Shown: positions 1 through 7,626 of the stretch, piece after piece
How positions within the stretch are numbered: position 1 is the stretch's first letter
Layout: each line of letters starts with the position of its first letter
Source of the DNA: Thermoleophilia bacterium
GTDB taxonomy: Bacteria; Actinomycetota; Thermoleophilia; Gaiellales; Gaiellaceae
Reading direction: 5' to 3'
Length of the DNA stretch: 64,000 nucleotides
Assembly (NCBI GenBank): GCA_023382435.1
Contig: JAHDVS010000001.1
Span: 1 to 64,000, forward strand
The notes under the pieces: generated by a model
The model's database searches: none
What the model saw: only the letters and a program-made list of their open reading frames with translations
Told to the model about the DNA's origin: nothing
Made by a program: the position numbers and the translations under genes

Positions 1-1
1 G

Positions 2-496
2 ATCCACGCACTGATCGATCTTGCCGCGGCCATCGCCCGAGCCGGGACGCCCGCTGCGCCGGTGAACATCGGGGTGATCTCGGGTGGCCGCTCCGTCAAC
101 TCGATCGCCGACGAGGCCGAGCTGGTGGTCGAGCGCCGCGCGCTCGAGGAGGCCGACCTCGAGGCGTTCTCGGCGTCGCTCGCGGGGCTGACCGTGAAGC
201 CGCCGCTCGAGCTGGCCGTCGAGACGGTCGGCCGCCGCCCTGCCGGCCGCCTCGATCGGGGCTCCGGCCTGCTCGAGGCCGTGCTCGCCGTGCGCCGCGA
301 GCTCGGACTCACGGAGACGCTGACCGCGGGCTCGACCGATGCGAACGCGGCGCTGGCGCTCGGCATCCCGGCGCTCACGATCGGCGTCTCGAACGGCGGC
401 GGCATGCACTCGCCCGGGGAGTGGATCGAGCCGGACAGCCTCGCGCTGGGAGCGCGCCAGCTCGAGCTCGTGCTGAAGCGGCTGCTGCGACCGTAG
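2..496 (+). CDS. M20 family metallopeptidase, C-terminal part (cut by window edge)
   Basis: The reading frame is open from the first bases of the window, so the N-terminal half lies outside it. About 164 residues are visible. They begin in the lid/dimerisation domain (VNIGVISGGRSVNSIAD), which in M20 hydrolases covers the metal site, and end in the catalytic domain. The motif GSTDANAAL and a late His in GGGMHSPGEW are typical of the C-terminal metal-ligand region of PepT/ArgE-like M20 enzymes. These are di-zinc amidohydrolases acting on peptides or N-acyl amino acids. The substrate cannot be told from this fragment. It converges on the next gene, whose stop lies 11 bp away. Confidence 0.85.
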   Translation: MHALIDLAAAIARAGTPAAPVNIGVISGGRSVNSIADEAELVVERRALEEADLEAFSASLAGLTVKPPLELAVETVGRRPAGRLDRGSGLLEAVLAVRRELGLTETLTAGSTDANAALALGIPALTIGVSNGGGMHSPGEWIEPDSLALGARQLELVLKRLLRP

Positions 497-507
497 AGCC
501 CCCGCCC

Positions 508-879
508 CTACACCCGGACGACGCCGTCGACGTCGCGGTAGCGGCCCTTACGCCAGGTTCCGTCGAGCATGTCGCCCATGCACCGGTTGACGAGCGCGGC
601 GAACGCCTCGTCGAGGATGTGCATGTCGCACGCGAGAAGATCGAGGTTCTCGTTGTCGGGGTCGAACCGCTCGCGCAGGACGGCGAGCATCCGGGTGGCC
701 CGGTGCGACCAGGTCGGGCAATCGGGGTCGGGCAGCCACACCGGCCCGTCACCGTTTCCCTTCGCCCAGCCCCGCTCGGTGCTCGCGAGCTCCTCGCTCT
801 GGTCGTAGGCCGACCAGCCGCGCATCGGCACGATCAGGGGCCGCCTGGCGTCCGCCTCGCGGCGGAGCCGCGCGACCAC
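508..879 (-). CDS. Hypothetical protein
   Basis: I do not recognise this family. The chosen GTG start gives about 123 residues; an ATG at 825 would give 105, and neither has a clear ribosome site. The chain is acidic and polar in its C-terminal half, with Trp- and Cys-containing patches (GPVWLPDPDCPTW, LLACDMHILDEAF) that look like a folded soluble domain and not like a frame shadow. No signal peptide or membrane segment is visible. It lies downstream of the cupredoxin gene on the same strand and could be co-transcribed. The start is uncertain because the frame stays open further upstream. Confidence 0.45.
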   Translation of the reverse strand: MVARLRREADARRPLIVPMRGWSAYDQSEELASTERGWAKGNGDGPVWLPDPDCPTWSHRATRMLAVLRERFDPDNENLDLLACDMHILDEAFAALVNRCMGDMLDGTWRKGRYRDVDGVVRV

Positions 880-1016
880 GTCCCCGCTGTGTGGCGCTTC
901 GCCATCGCGAAGGATCTCTACCGGCGGGTGCGTCCGCGCAAGGCCCGACCAGACCAGCCCGCCGCGGCCCGTGCGGCCCCCGGCGCGGCCGGGCGGGGCG
1001 AATACGGCCCGGAGCG

Positions 1017-1421
1017 CTACTTCACGGTCAACGTCCCCTCCATGCCGCCTTCCCGGTGGCCCGGCACGCTGCAGTAGAACGTGTACGTTCCCGGCTCGAG
1101 CGTCGCGACCGTCGTCCGCGTGCCGCCCGTGAACGTCTCGCCGGCCACGGCGACGCCGTTGCCCTCGATCGAGACGTCGTGGGGAAGCGGCGAGTCGTTC
1201 ACGAGCACGAGCGCTACCTCCCCGGCGGGCGCCTCGAGCTCGGCGGCGTCGAACGCGAGCGCGCCGCCCGGGTCGGCAGCGAGCTCGAGCGTCGTGGCTT
1301 CCGCCGCGGCGGCGGTCGTGGCCGGCGCGGCCTCCTCGCCGCCGTCGCCGCCGCAGCCGGCCGCGAAGCCGAGCGCGGCAAGAGCGGACGCCGCGAGCAC
1401 GGGCAGATGCTTCGAAGACAC
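1017..1421 (-). CDS. Secreted cupredoxin (plastocyanin-like blue copper protein)
   Basis: 134 residues. The N-terminus has a hydrophobic signal segment ending near Cys23 (GFAAGC), so it may be a lipoprotein, although the position before the Cys is not canonical. An Ala/Thr-rich linker leads to a cupredoxin domain from about residue 44. The type 1 copper ligands are all visible: His81 in PLPHDV, then Cys117, His122 and Met127 in YCSVPGHREGGM. Such proteins carry electrons outside the cytoplasmic membrane; the partner is not in this window. The GTG start is preceded by a strong GGAGGGAGG site, which fixes it. Confidence 0.85.
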   Translation of the reverse strand: MSSKHLPVLAASALAALGFAAGCGGDGGEEAAPATTAAAAEATTLELAADPGGALAFDAAELEAPAGEVALVLVNDSPLPHDVSIEGNGVAVAGETFTGGTRTTVATLEPGTYTFYCSVPGHREGGMEGTLTVK

Positions 1422-1514
1422 GGTTCCTCCCTCCTCGTAGTCCCTGGCTAGTGCCTACGGTAGCGAACTCCGCGCCGGCAGGCCACCGTGCCATCGTCCC
1501 GCTCGCCGACCGAG

Positions 1515-1985
1515 CTACCCCGCGGCGCGAAGAGCGTCGATCGTCCGCTGCCAGCGCTCGACGACCGCGGCCGAGTCGCCCAGCCGAAAGCGGATCCCGC
1601 TCGTTAGCTCCGCATAGCCGACCGTGTCGACCTCGACCGACTCGACCCGGCACGTGGAGAAAGAGAGCGAGTCGTCCGGGGAGGGCAGAGGCTCGATGCC
1701 CGTGAGGCGAACGGTGTAGGAGGCGGGCGGCAGCACGCAGGCGAGCGTCGCACGACCGTTTCGCTCGAGGCTCCGGGCCGTACGCGTCCCGCGCCAGAGG
1801 GCGACACGGATCTCGGTCCCCGAGACGGCCAGCACCTCGCCCACGCTCAGGAGCGCCACGTTGGGCCACCCCTCGTCGGAGATCGTGATCAGCTCGAAAG
1901 TCTCGCCGACCCGGCGGGCAAGCTCACGCCCGTCGAGCAGGTCGACGAGCTCCGCGGGTGCCGCCGCGAGCGCCCGCTTCGACAT
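1515..1985 (-). CDS. Pyridoxamine 5'-phosphate oxidase-like split-barrel protein
   Basis: About 156 residues from the ATG at 1985. The pattern TISDEGWPNVALLSVGEV followed by RTARSLERNGRATLAC resembles the FMN-binding split barrel of the pyridoxamine phosphate oxidase-like superfamily, which also includes F420- and heme-binding members. The cofactor cannot be decided from the sequence alone. It starts only 5 bp after the stop of the DUF2269-like membrane protein gene, so the two form an operon. Assignment is to superfamily level only. Confidence 0.6.
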   Translation of the reverse strand: MSKRALAAAPAELVDLLDGRELARRVGETFELITISDEGWPNVALLSVGEVLAVSGTEIRVALWRGTRTARSLERNGRATLACVLPPASYTVRLTGIEPLPSPDDSLSFSTCRVESVEVDTVGYAELTSGIRFRLGDSAAVVERWQRTIDALRAAG

Positions 1986-1990
1986 CGCGC

Positions 1991-2464
1991 CTAGAGAAAC
2001 GGCTTGGCGGCCATCACGAAGACGGTGCCGACCAGGATAGTCACGTCGACGCGCGAGGCGACGAGGATGCGCCGGGCTCTCCTCAGCGCCTCGGGATCGT
2101 CTGGCGGCCGCTCGGCGAGCAGCTTGGCGAGCCTCCCGGACTCGGGGCCGAGGAAGCCGCCGCCGATCACGCTCGAGAGCGCGAACGCGACGAGCCCCCA
2201 GACGACGACGAAGTCGCCGTACGACCAGGCGCTGCCGCTCTCGACGAGCGCGATCCCGAACCCGAGCGCGACGAGCGACGAGGTTCCGAACACCTTGCTC
2301 CCGATCGCTCCGACCCGCGCGACCGCCGTCGTGAGACCGGCCGGATCGTTCGCCCGCTCCGCCGCGAGCAGGTAGATGACGAGCATCAGGCCGCCGCCGA
2401 CCCACAGGACAGCAGCGAGCGTGTGGAAGCCGGCGAACCACTGGTACGAGGACATTGCGAGCAT
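1991..2464 (-). CDS. DUF2269-like integral membrane protein
   Basis: 157 residues with four predicted membrane helices: about 9-31 (FHTLAAVLWVGGGLMLVIYLL), 58-76, 81-101 and 138-154. The opening His-Thr-Leu-Ala-Ala-Val-Leu-Trp-Val-Gly-Gly pattern is that of the DUF2269 family of small membrane proteins, whose function is not established. An internal Met at codon 4 is an alternative start. The first gene of a two-gene operon with the split-barrel protein downstream. Confidence 0.6.
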   Translation of the reverse strand: MLAMSSYQWFAGFHTLAAVLWVGGGLMLVIYLLAAERANDPAGLTTAVARVGAIGSKVFGTSSLVALGFGIALVESGSAWSYGDFVVVWGLVAFALSSVIGGGFLGPESGRLAKLLAERPPDDPEALRRARRILVASRVDVTILVGTVFVMAAKPFL

Positions 2465-2600
2465 CGGAGTGCTTTGGTATCAGGCGGCGGCCGTCGAAGT
2501 CAAACGGGAACCGCGCCGTCGCGGCTACCGCGCGGGTCGCCGCGAAGCGCTCGCCGGGCGAGCGTCGCCCCTGCCGCGCTGCCGGAGGGCACGCCGCGGC

Positions 2601-2703
2601 CGGCGCCTGGTCGTCGACGGGCGCACGTGGACCGGGTTCGCGAACAGCGCGGAGGAGTACGCCGGCAGCTTCGTCGGAGCCCACGACCGGGCGGTGGATC
2701 CGG
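2601..2703 (+). pseudogene. Possible relic of a DJ-1/PfpI-type gene
   Basis: The 239 bp between the membrane protein gene and the TfoX-like gene has no intact gene. In one forward frame it reads RRLVVDGRTWTGFANSAEE and continues for about 15 residues. This looks like the C-terminal VDG..xTGFAN.EE segment of DJ-1/PfpI (type 1 amidotransferase-like) proteins. No start codon or catalytic nucleophile region is present, and the frame runs into the oppositely oriented TfoX-like gene. The match rests on one short motif from memory, so it may be chance. Confidence 0.25.
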
Positions 2704-3048
2704 TCAGCGGCGGCGCTTCGGCTGCTTCGGTGGCAGCGAGCGCGCGTGCGCGATCGCCTGCTCGAGCCAGCGACGGAGAGCAGCTCCGCGCAGCCCCTCA
2801 GGGGCCGCATACACCATTCCACGCATCGGCCTGCCCGTGAAGTCCATCGGGCGGACGTGCGGGCGCCCGAGCGCTTCGTCCGCGCGCTCGGCGCCGAGCC
2901 GCAGCATCAGGTCGCCGGCGACGATCCCGCAGCACATGTGGCCGTCGAGCATGAACGCGAGGCCACCGAACATCTTCCGCTCGCTCAGCCCGGTCTCAGC
3001 GGCCACCACCTCGCGAACGCGCTCGGCGAGCCCCTCGTCGTACGCCAT
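2704..3048 (-). CDS. TfoX N-terminal domain family protein
   Basis: 114 residues. The start MAYDEGLAERVREVV, the motif SERKMFGGLAFMLDGHMCCG and a later VRPMDFTGRPMRGMVY match the TfoX/Sxy N-terminal domain. In Proteobacteria TfoX regulates competence, but stand-alone one-domain members like this are common in Actinobacteria and have no known role. The tail PPKQPKRRR is basic. It sits 4 bp downstream of the nitrilase-family gene on the same strand and is probably co-transcribed with it. Confidence 0.8.
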   Translation of the reverse strand: MAYDEGLAERVREVVAAETGLSERKMFGGLAFMLDGHMCCGIVAGDLMLRLGAERADEALGRPHVRPMDFTGRPMRGMVYAAPEGLRGAALRRWLEQAIAHARSLPPKQPKRRR

Positions 3049-3052
3049 GCGG

Positions 3053-3904
3053 TCAGGCTAGACCGGGGCGCTCGGGAGGGCCAGGCCCCGGGATGGCCAG
3101 CGCCCCGTAGAGCTCCGGGCGGCGGTGGGAAAACAGGTGCATCTCGTACTCCCCGGGCCGGGGGACGAGGCTCTTCTCCCGCGCCTCCGCCGGGTCGATC
3201 TCGGCGACGAGGAGGCTCTCCCCGATCGCGTCCGCCTCCGCGATCCGCCTGCCGCGAACGTCGCAGATCTGGCTCCAGCCGCAGAACTCGGCGTTCCCCT
3301 CCCGACCGACGCGGTTCGCGGTCAGGAGGAAGATCCGGTTCTCGTTCGCCCGCGCCCGGGTCAGGAGCTCCGCGTTCGAGCGCGCCTCGACCGGCCAGTT
3401 CGTCGGGTGAGCGACGAGCTCCGCGCCCCCGAGCGCCAGGGCCCGTGTCAGCTCCGGGAAGCGCAGGTCGTAGCAGATCTCGAGCCCGATCCGACCGATC
3501 GGCGTCTCGAACAGCGCCAGCTCGTCCCCCGGCCTCACGAAGCGATCGACACCGAGGAACGGCAGATGCGACTTGCGATAGCGGCCGACGACGCCGGCCG
3601 GTCCGACGAGCAGGGCGGTGTTCCTGAGCGTGTCGCCGTCGCGCTCGAGCAGGCCCGCGACGCAGTGGAGCCCGAGCCGCCCGCAGGCCCCGACGAGGGC
3701 GTCGCTGAACGGCCCCGGGATCTCCTCGGCATGCGGCAGCGCGTCCTCGGCGCTCTCGAACATGTAGCCGGCGCTCGCGCACTCGGGCAAGACGACGAGC
3801 GAGCAGCCCGCCCGCGCGGCCTCCTCGAGGCTCACGAGGCAGCGCTCGCGGTTGCGCTCGAGCTCTTTCAGCCGCGGCTCGATCTGGGCGACGCCGACGA
3901 GCAT
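3053..3904 (-). CDS. Carbon-nitrogen hydrolase (nitrilase superfamily)
   Basis: About 283 residues from the ATG at 3904; the open frame extends 25 codons upstream but lacks family similarity there. The catalytic Glu (VVLPECASAGY), Lys (YRKSHLPFLGVDRF) and Cys (GLEICYDLRFPE) of the nitrilase superfamily are all present in order. These enzymes hydrolyse nitriles or, more often, amides such as deaminated glutathione or omega-amides. The exact substrate is unknown. A TAGACT hexamer at 3915-3920 lies 10 nt before the ATG, consistent with a leaderless transcript. It diverges from the asparaginase gene across a 73 bp shared promoter region. Confidence 0.85.
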   Translation of the reverse strand: MLVGVAQIEPRLKELERNRERCLVSLEEAARAGCSLVVLPECASAGYMFESAEDALPHAEEIPGPFSDALVGACGRLGLHCVAGLLERDGDTLRNTALLVGPAGVVGRYRKSHLPFLGVDRFVRPGDELALFETPIGRIGLEICYDLRFPELTRALALGGAELVAHPTNWPVEARSNAELLTRARANENRIFLLTANRVGREGNAEFCGWSQICDVRGRRIAEADAIGESLLVAEIDPAEAREKSLVPRPGEYEMHLFSHRRPELYGALAIPGPGPPERPGLA

Positions 3905-3977
3905 CCCGCAGCCGAGTCTATCCCGCGCCGAACGGACGCAGTACAGTCGCAAGGCGAGTGCCCGGGACGGCGGGAAC

Positions 3978-5063
3978 ATGAATCCGGTGCTGATCGAGGT
4001 GTGCCGAGGCGGCGCCGTCGAGTCGGTGCATCGGGGTGCTCTGGCGGTCGTCTCCGCCGGTGGCGAGCACGTGCTTGCGCTCGGCGACGTCAGCCGGCCG
4101 GTGCTGCCGCGATCGGCGGTGAAGCTGCTCCAGGCGCTGCCGCTCGTGGAGAGCGGCGCCGCGGCAGCGCTCGGCCTGGGCGACGAGGAGCTGGCGCTGG
4201 CCTGTTCCTCCCACAGCGGCGAGCCGGCTCACGTGGCCACGGCAGCCGCCATGCTCGCCCGAGCGGGGGTGGGAGCGGAGGTGCTCGAGTGCGGCGCACA
4301 CTGGCCCCTGGACGAGGCCGCCGGGCGCGAGCTCGCCGCGCGGGGCGAAGCGCCGGGCGCGCTCCACAACAACTGCTCGGGCAAGCACGCCGGCTTCGTC
4401 TGCCTGGCCCACCACCTGGCCGGCGGGCGGGAGTTGCCTGCGTACGCGCGGGGTTACGTGGAGGCAGGGCACCCGGTGATGCGCGAGGTCACGGCGGCGC
4501 TCGAGGCCGCCACCGGCCGGGAGCTCTCGACCGCGGTGCTCGGTATCGACGGCTGCTCGATCCCGACGTTTGCGATCCCGCTCGAGCACCTGGCCCTCGC
4601 CTTCGCGCGCGTCGCCACCGGCACCGGGCTGCGCGACGGCCAGGCCGAGGCGGCGAGGCGGCTGCTCTCGGCGGCCGCCCGCGCGCCGTTCATGACCGCC
4701 GGCTCCGGCCGCTTCGACACGCGGGTGCTCGACCTGCTCGGCGAGCGGGCCTACTGCAAGGTCGGCGCCGAGGGCATGTACTGCGCCGCCTTCCCGGAGA
4801 GCGGGCTCGGCGTGGCGCTCAAGATCGACGACGGTGCCACTCGGGCGGCCGAGGTGGTACTGGCCGCGCTGATCGAGGCGTTCGTCCCGCTCGACGAGCG
4901 CGAGGCGCAGGTCGTGCGCGGCCTCGCGGACGTGCCGCTGCGGAACTGGAACGGCCGCGAGGTCGGCGCGCTGCGTCCGGCCGCGGGCTTCAGAGAGGCC
5001 GCGGCGGCGCTCTCCCGCGAGGGAGCCCTGGGAGCGCCGCCGTGCGAAGGACGGGGACGGTAG
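3978..5063 (+). CDS. Asparaginase II family protein
   Basis: 361 residues from the ATG at 3978, chosen because the conserved opening NPVLIEVCRGGAVESVHRG begins there and GGCGGG lies 6 bp before it. The hallmark HNNCSGKHAGFV of the PF06089 asparaginase family is seen at about residues 133-144, with GCSIPTFAIPL and TAGSGRFDTR further on. Members hydrolyse L-asparagine to aspartate and are unrelated to E. coli AnsA/AnsB. A TACAGT hexamer at 3942-3947 may be the -10 element. The last ~15 residues are poorly conserved. Confidence 0.85.
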   Translation: MNPVLIEVCRGGAVESVHRGALAVVSAGGEHVLALGDVSRPVLPRSAVKLLQALPLVESGAAAALGLGDEELALACSSHSGEPAHVATAAAMLARAGVGAEVLECGAHWPLDEAAGRELAARGEAPGALHNNCSGKHAGFVCLAHHLAGGRELPAYARGYVEAGHPVMREVTAALEAATGRELSTAVLGIDGCSIPTFAIPLEHLALAFARVATGTGLRDGQAEAARRLLSAAARAPFMTAGSGRFDTRVLDLLGERAYCKVGAEGMYCAAFPESGLGVALKIDDGATRAAEVVLAALIEAFVPLDEREAQVVRGLADVPLRNWNGREVGALRPAAGFREAAAALSREGALGAPPCEGRGR

Positions 5064-5169
5064 ATCGTCGCGAGTCGGATGCAAACGTCAGCGGCGCCCA
5101 GGGCTTCGTTCGATTCGTCGTCCAAGAACACCCTGCCCAAACTTCATCTGCTAACGTTGGGTAAAAACG

Positions 5170-5517
5170 ATGGCAGCCAACCTCAGAGAACGGTCGCGTC
5201 GAGGCCGTCTGGTCGACCGCCACTGGGACGCGCGGCCCGCAGCCCTTGGCGGCCGCAGTGCGAGGCGCGGCTTCACCTACCGCGCCTACGTGCCCGAGAA
5301 GATCGCCGACGACGACTTCCTGCTCAGCTCACACATCGCTGGTACCGAGGAGCGTGCGCGCCAAGCCGTCCTCCGCCTCGAGCGGGCAGGAGTCCTTCGG
5401 CAGACAGCCATCAGGCGGCGAAACCGCGCCTGGGAGTGCGTCGGCCTCTTCGATCTGCTCGATCGCTTCGAGCGGGAGCTCGGGCCGGCGACGCGCACCC
5501 CACAGCCGACATGCTGA
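5170..5517 (+). pseudogene. Internally deleted Fic/DOC family gene
   Basis: The frame is intact for 115 residues but looks like two ends of a Fic protein joined together. Residues about 1-60 match the N-terminal region of actinobacterial Fic proteins (LVDRHWDARP, FTYRAYVPEKIADDDFLL). Residues about 62-110 match the C-terminal winged-helix tail (ARQAVLRLERAGVLRQ, RRNRAWECVGLFDLLDRFE). The roughly 250-residue core carrying the HxFxDGNGR AMP-transfer motif is missing. The product, if made, cannot AMPylate. It could be a dead remnant or a small DNA-binding protein. Intergenic 5064-5169 upstream holds no clear promoter. Confidence 0.55.
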
Positions 5518-5581
5518 GACGTAGCACGCGGTACGCTCGGAAGGACTTCCTGGACGAGCCGCCAGCTGAGCCGGGTCAATA

Positions 5582-5609
5582 GAAGAAGCCCTGTTTCCAG
5601 GGCTTCTTC
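5582..5609 (-). terminator. Strong hairpin terminator for RNase P RNA
   Basis: A perfect 12 bp stem (GAAGAAGCCCTG with its complement) around a 4-nt loop, immediately after the 3' end of the RNase P RNA. The T run after it on the minus strand is short. It could also end transcription from the Fic remnant on the other strand. Confidence 0.8.
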
Positions 5610-5613
5610 CGTA

Positions 5614-5942
5614 GCAGGCCTGTAAGCCGGATTCTGTCGGGGGTGACCATCCATCTAGGCCGCCGGTCTCCCGGCGGCTCGAGCGGCGTACCCGGCTCCT
5701 CGGCGGGCCACCTGGTAGCGGAGCCTGTTTGCCTTGCACCGGACGGGGTTTGGCGAGCCGCCGCGTCGCCGCGGCGCTGGTGGGCTCTTACCCCACCTTT
5801 TCACCCTTACCCCCTGGGGGGCGGTGTCCTTTCTGTTCCACTTTCCGTCGGCTTTCGCCGCCTGGGGTTTCCCCAGCGTCCTGCCCTGCGGTGTCCGGAC
5901 TTTCCTCGGACCGCCGGAGCGGCCCGCGGCCACCCGGCCTGC
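5614..5942 (-). ncRNA. rnpB: RNase P RNA (M1 RNA)
   Basis: On the minus strand the conserved CR-I block GAGGAAAGTCCGGACACC is followed by GCAGGGCAGGACGCTGGG, an ACAGAAAGGACACCG segment, and near the 3' end GATGGATGGTCACC and ACAGAATCCGGCTTACAGG. These are the universal core of bacterial type A RNase P RNA, the catalytic subunit that trims tRNA 5' leaders. The ends are set by the P1 helix, GCAGGCC pairing with GGCCTGC, giving about 329 nt. A strong hairpin follows directly. Confidence 0.95.
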
Positions 5943-5973
5943 GCCCCGGAGTGTAGCTCGGAGGCGCGCGGAC

Positions 5974-6321
5974 CTACGCGCGGCCGAGGACGACGTCGAC
6001 CCCGGAGAGAACGAGGGCGAGGTCTGCCGGGCCAACCCGGCCGACGCGCTCTGCCAGTGTCCCGCGATCGAGCGTCACGATCTGAGAGACGTTCGCGACG
6101 GAGTCCTTCGGCAACCCAATGCGAGCCGCGGGCAGCAGAACGTTTCCCGGCGCCGCCGCCCAGCGGAGATTGCTCGTCAGCGGGACAACGACGACTGTGG
6201 CGAGCCTGCTCGCGTTGAACGAATCACCCTGGACGACCACGACCGGCCGGTGAAGCCCGGGCCCGGATCCGGTCGGCTCCGGGAGCGACGCCCAGAAGAC
6301 ATCGCCCTGACTGACTACCAC
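5974..6321 (-). CDS. MazF/PemK-family mRNA interferase toxin
   Basis: 115 residues from a GTG at 6321 that overlaps the antitoxin stop by 7 bp. The opening VVVSQGDVFWASLPEPTGSGPGLHRPVVVVQ is the MazF/PemK fold signature, with the G-x-RPVVVVQ strand and a later SQIVTLDRGTLAERVG segment. MazF toxins are sequence-specific RNases that halt translation. The frame upstream of 6321 is open but lies inside the antitoxin gene. It ends 31 bp before the RNase P RNA, on the same strand. Confidence 0.85.
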   Translation of the reverse strand: MVVSQGDVFWASLPEPTGSGPGLHRPVVVVQGDSFNASRLATVVVVPLTSNLRWAAAPGNVLLPAARIGLPKDSVANVSQIVTLDRGTLAERVGRVGPADLALVLSGVDVVLGRA

Positions 6322-6551
6322 TCGACGCGCTCGAGAGCTCCGCGAGCGCCGGCGTCGACCCACGGATCAGGCTGCCCACCGAGCTCGGTAGCCAGCTCGT
6401 CCAGGATGCGAGTCACCGAGCGCGGCTCGCGCCGCAGAACGTACTCGGCAAGGGCCTCGCGATACACCTGGCTGCGCGACATGCCGAGACGCGAGGCGAG
6501 TTCTTCCGCCTGCCGGAACAGGTCATCGGGGATCGAGACAGCCGTTTTCAT
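6315..6551 (-). CDS. Ribbon-helix-helix antitoxin (MazE/CopG type)
   Basis: 78 residues. MKTAVSIPDDLFRQAEELA followed by LGMSRSQVYREALAEYVLRR is a ribbon-helix-helix DNA-binding domain, and the C-terminal acidic part (LATELGGQPDPW) would wrap the toxin. It sits just before and overlaps the MazF gene, which is the expected order. There is no Shine-Dalgarno site. A TATACT hexamer at 6559-6564 lies 7 nt before the ATG, suggesting a leaderless mRNA, and the short inverted repeat ATAC-N5-GTAT (6550-6562) overlaps the start and is a candidate autoregulatory operator. Confidence 0.85.
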   Translation of the reverse strand: MKTAVSIPDDLFRQAEELASRLGMSRSQVYREALAEYVLRREPRSVTRILDELATELGGQPDPWVDAGARGALERVEW

Positions 6552-6581
6552 ACCCGGAGTATAACCAGACGCAACGGGCCG

Positions 6582-6776
6582 TCACACGAGGACGAGCTGT
6601 GGCTCGGCCCCCGTCGACGACGCCGACTCGAGCATGGACCCGCAGCCCGCGCACTCGACCCGGCCGCGCTCTGCCTCGACCTCCTCGCCGCACACCGGAC
6701 AGTCCCCCGCCTCGCCGGCGAGCAGCGCCTCGAGCGCCTCGTCGAGGGTGCGCGTGAGCACGGCGACGGCGGTCAT
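6582..6776 (-). CDS. Small zinc-ribbon protein in the lexA operon
   Basis: 64 residues with two Cys pairs, CPVCGEEV and CAGCGSML (about residues 26-47), spaced as a zinc ribbon, preceded by a helical segment RTLDEALEALLAGEAGD. Its ATG overlaps the lexA stop (ATGA), so it is translationally coupled to lexA and presumably under SOS control. The function is unknown; it could act as a small RNA/DNA-binding or adaptor protein. Confidence 0.7.
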   Translation of the reverse strand: MTAVAVLTRTLDEALEALLAGEAGDCPVCGEEVEAERGRVECAGCGSMLESASSTGAEPQLVLV

Positions 6777-7396
6777 AGCCTGCGAAACAGCCCGACCACC
6801 CGCCCGAGGATCTGCACGTGCTCGGGGTAGAGAGGCTCGAGCGCCGCGTTCTCGGGCTGGAGGCGGACGCGGCCGCCGTCGCGGTAGAACGTCTTCACGG
6901 TCGCCTCGCCCGCTCCCTCGTCCTCGCCGACGAGCGCCGCGACGACGTCACCGTTCTCGGCCGTCGCCTGACGATGCACCACGACCACGTCCCCGGGCAG
7001 GATCCCGGCCTCGATCATGCTGTCGCCGCGGACGCGGAGCAGGAACTCCTCGCCGCCGCGCGACAGGGTCTCGGGCACGGCCAGGTGATCCTCGACGTTC
7101 TCCTCGGCCAGCAGCGGCGAGCCCGCTGCGATCTCGCCGACGAGCGGCAGCACCCGGACGCGACCCTCGTCTCGCTCCGGCTCCCGGTTGCGGCCGACGA
7201 GCTCGAGGGCGCGCGGCTTCGCCGGGTCGCGGCGCACGTAGCCCGCCTGCTCGAGCTTCGCCAGGTGGACGTGGACGGTGGAAGGCGAGGCAAGGCCGAC
7301 CTCGGCCCCGATCTCCCGCACCGTGGGCGGGTAGCCGTGCCGGCGCGCGTATTCGACGATGAAGTCGTAGATCTCCCGCTGGCGTCCGCTCAGCAT
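6773..7396 (-). CDS. lexA: LexA repressor
   Basis: SOS repressor and self-cleaving protease. From the ATG at 7396 it has 207 residues: a winged-helix domain (MLSGRQREIYDFIVEYARRH, HGYPPTVREIGAEVGLAS), the Ala91-Gly92 cleavage site in VGEIAAGSPL, catalytic Ser126 in VRGDSMIEAGI and Lys168 in ATVKTFYR. An ATG further upstream at 7417 falls inside the SOS box and is rejected; the ATG at 7396 has GGGAGGGTGAG just before it. LexA binds the box upstream of its own gene, so it autoregulates, and RecA filaments trigger cleavage on DNA damage. Confidence 0.97.
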   Translation of the reverse strand: MLSGRQREIYDFIVEYARRHGYPPTVREIGAEVGLASPSTVHVHLAKLEQAGYVRRDPAKPRALELVGRNREPERDEGRVRVLPLVGEIAAGSPLLAEENVEDHLAVPETLSRGGEEFLLRVRGDSMIEAGILPGDVVVVHRQATAENGDVVAALVGEDEGAGEATVKTFYRDGGRVRLQPENAALEPLYPEHVQILGRVVGLFRRL

Positions 7397-7409
7397 CTCA
7401 CCCTCCCGA

Positions 7410-7425
7410 TCGAACATTCGTTCGT
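7410..7425 (-). promoter_or_regulatory. SOS box (LexA operator) upstream of lexA
   Basis: TCGAAC-ATTC-GTTCGT is a one-mismatch copy of the Gram-positive LexA operator TCGAAC-N4-GTTCGA. It lies 13 bp before the lexA start codon. Confidence 0.9.
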
Positions 7426-7476
7426 GTCAGAGTAGCGCGCCGAACGGACGCCGTCAACGCTAGACTTCGTCCGCGC

Positions 7477-7560
<84 letters not shown>

Positions 7561-7567
7561 TGTGTCC

Positions 7568-7597
7568 GAGCGCCCCCACCCGGGGCGCTCGTTTCTT
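7568..7597 (+). terminator. Intrinsic terminator after tRNA-Leu
   Basis: Perfect 9 bp stem GAGCGCCCC/GGGGCGCTC with a 5-nt loop followed by GTTTCTT. Confidence 0.85.
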
Positions 7598-7626
7598 GCG
7601 GGCCTGCCGCCAGCTACCGTGTCCGG

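Noticed and set aside
7397-7417. Upstream ATG for lexA
   Set aside because: It falls inside the SOS box and lacks a ribosome site; ATG 7396 has a strong one.
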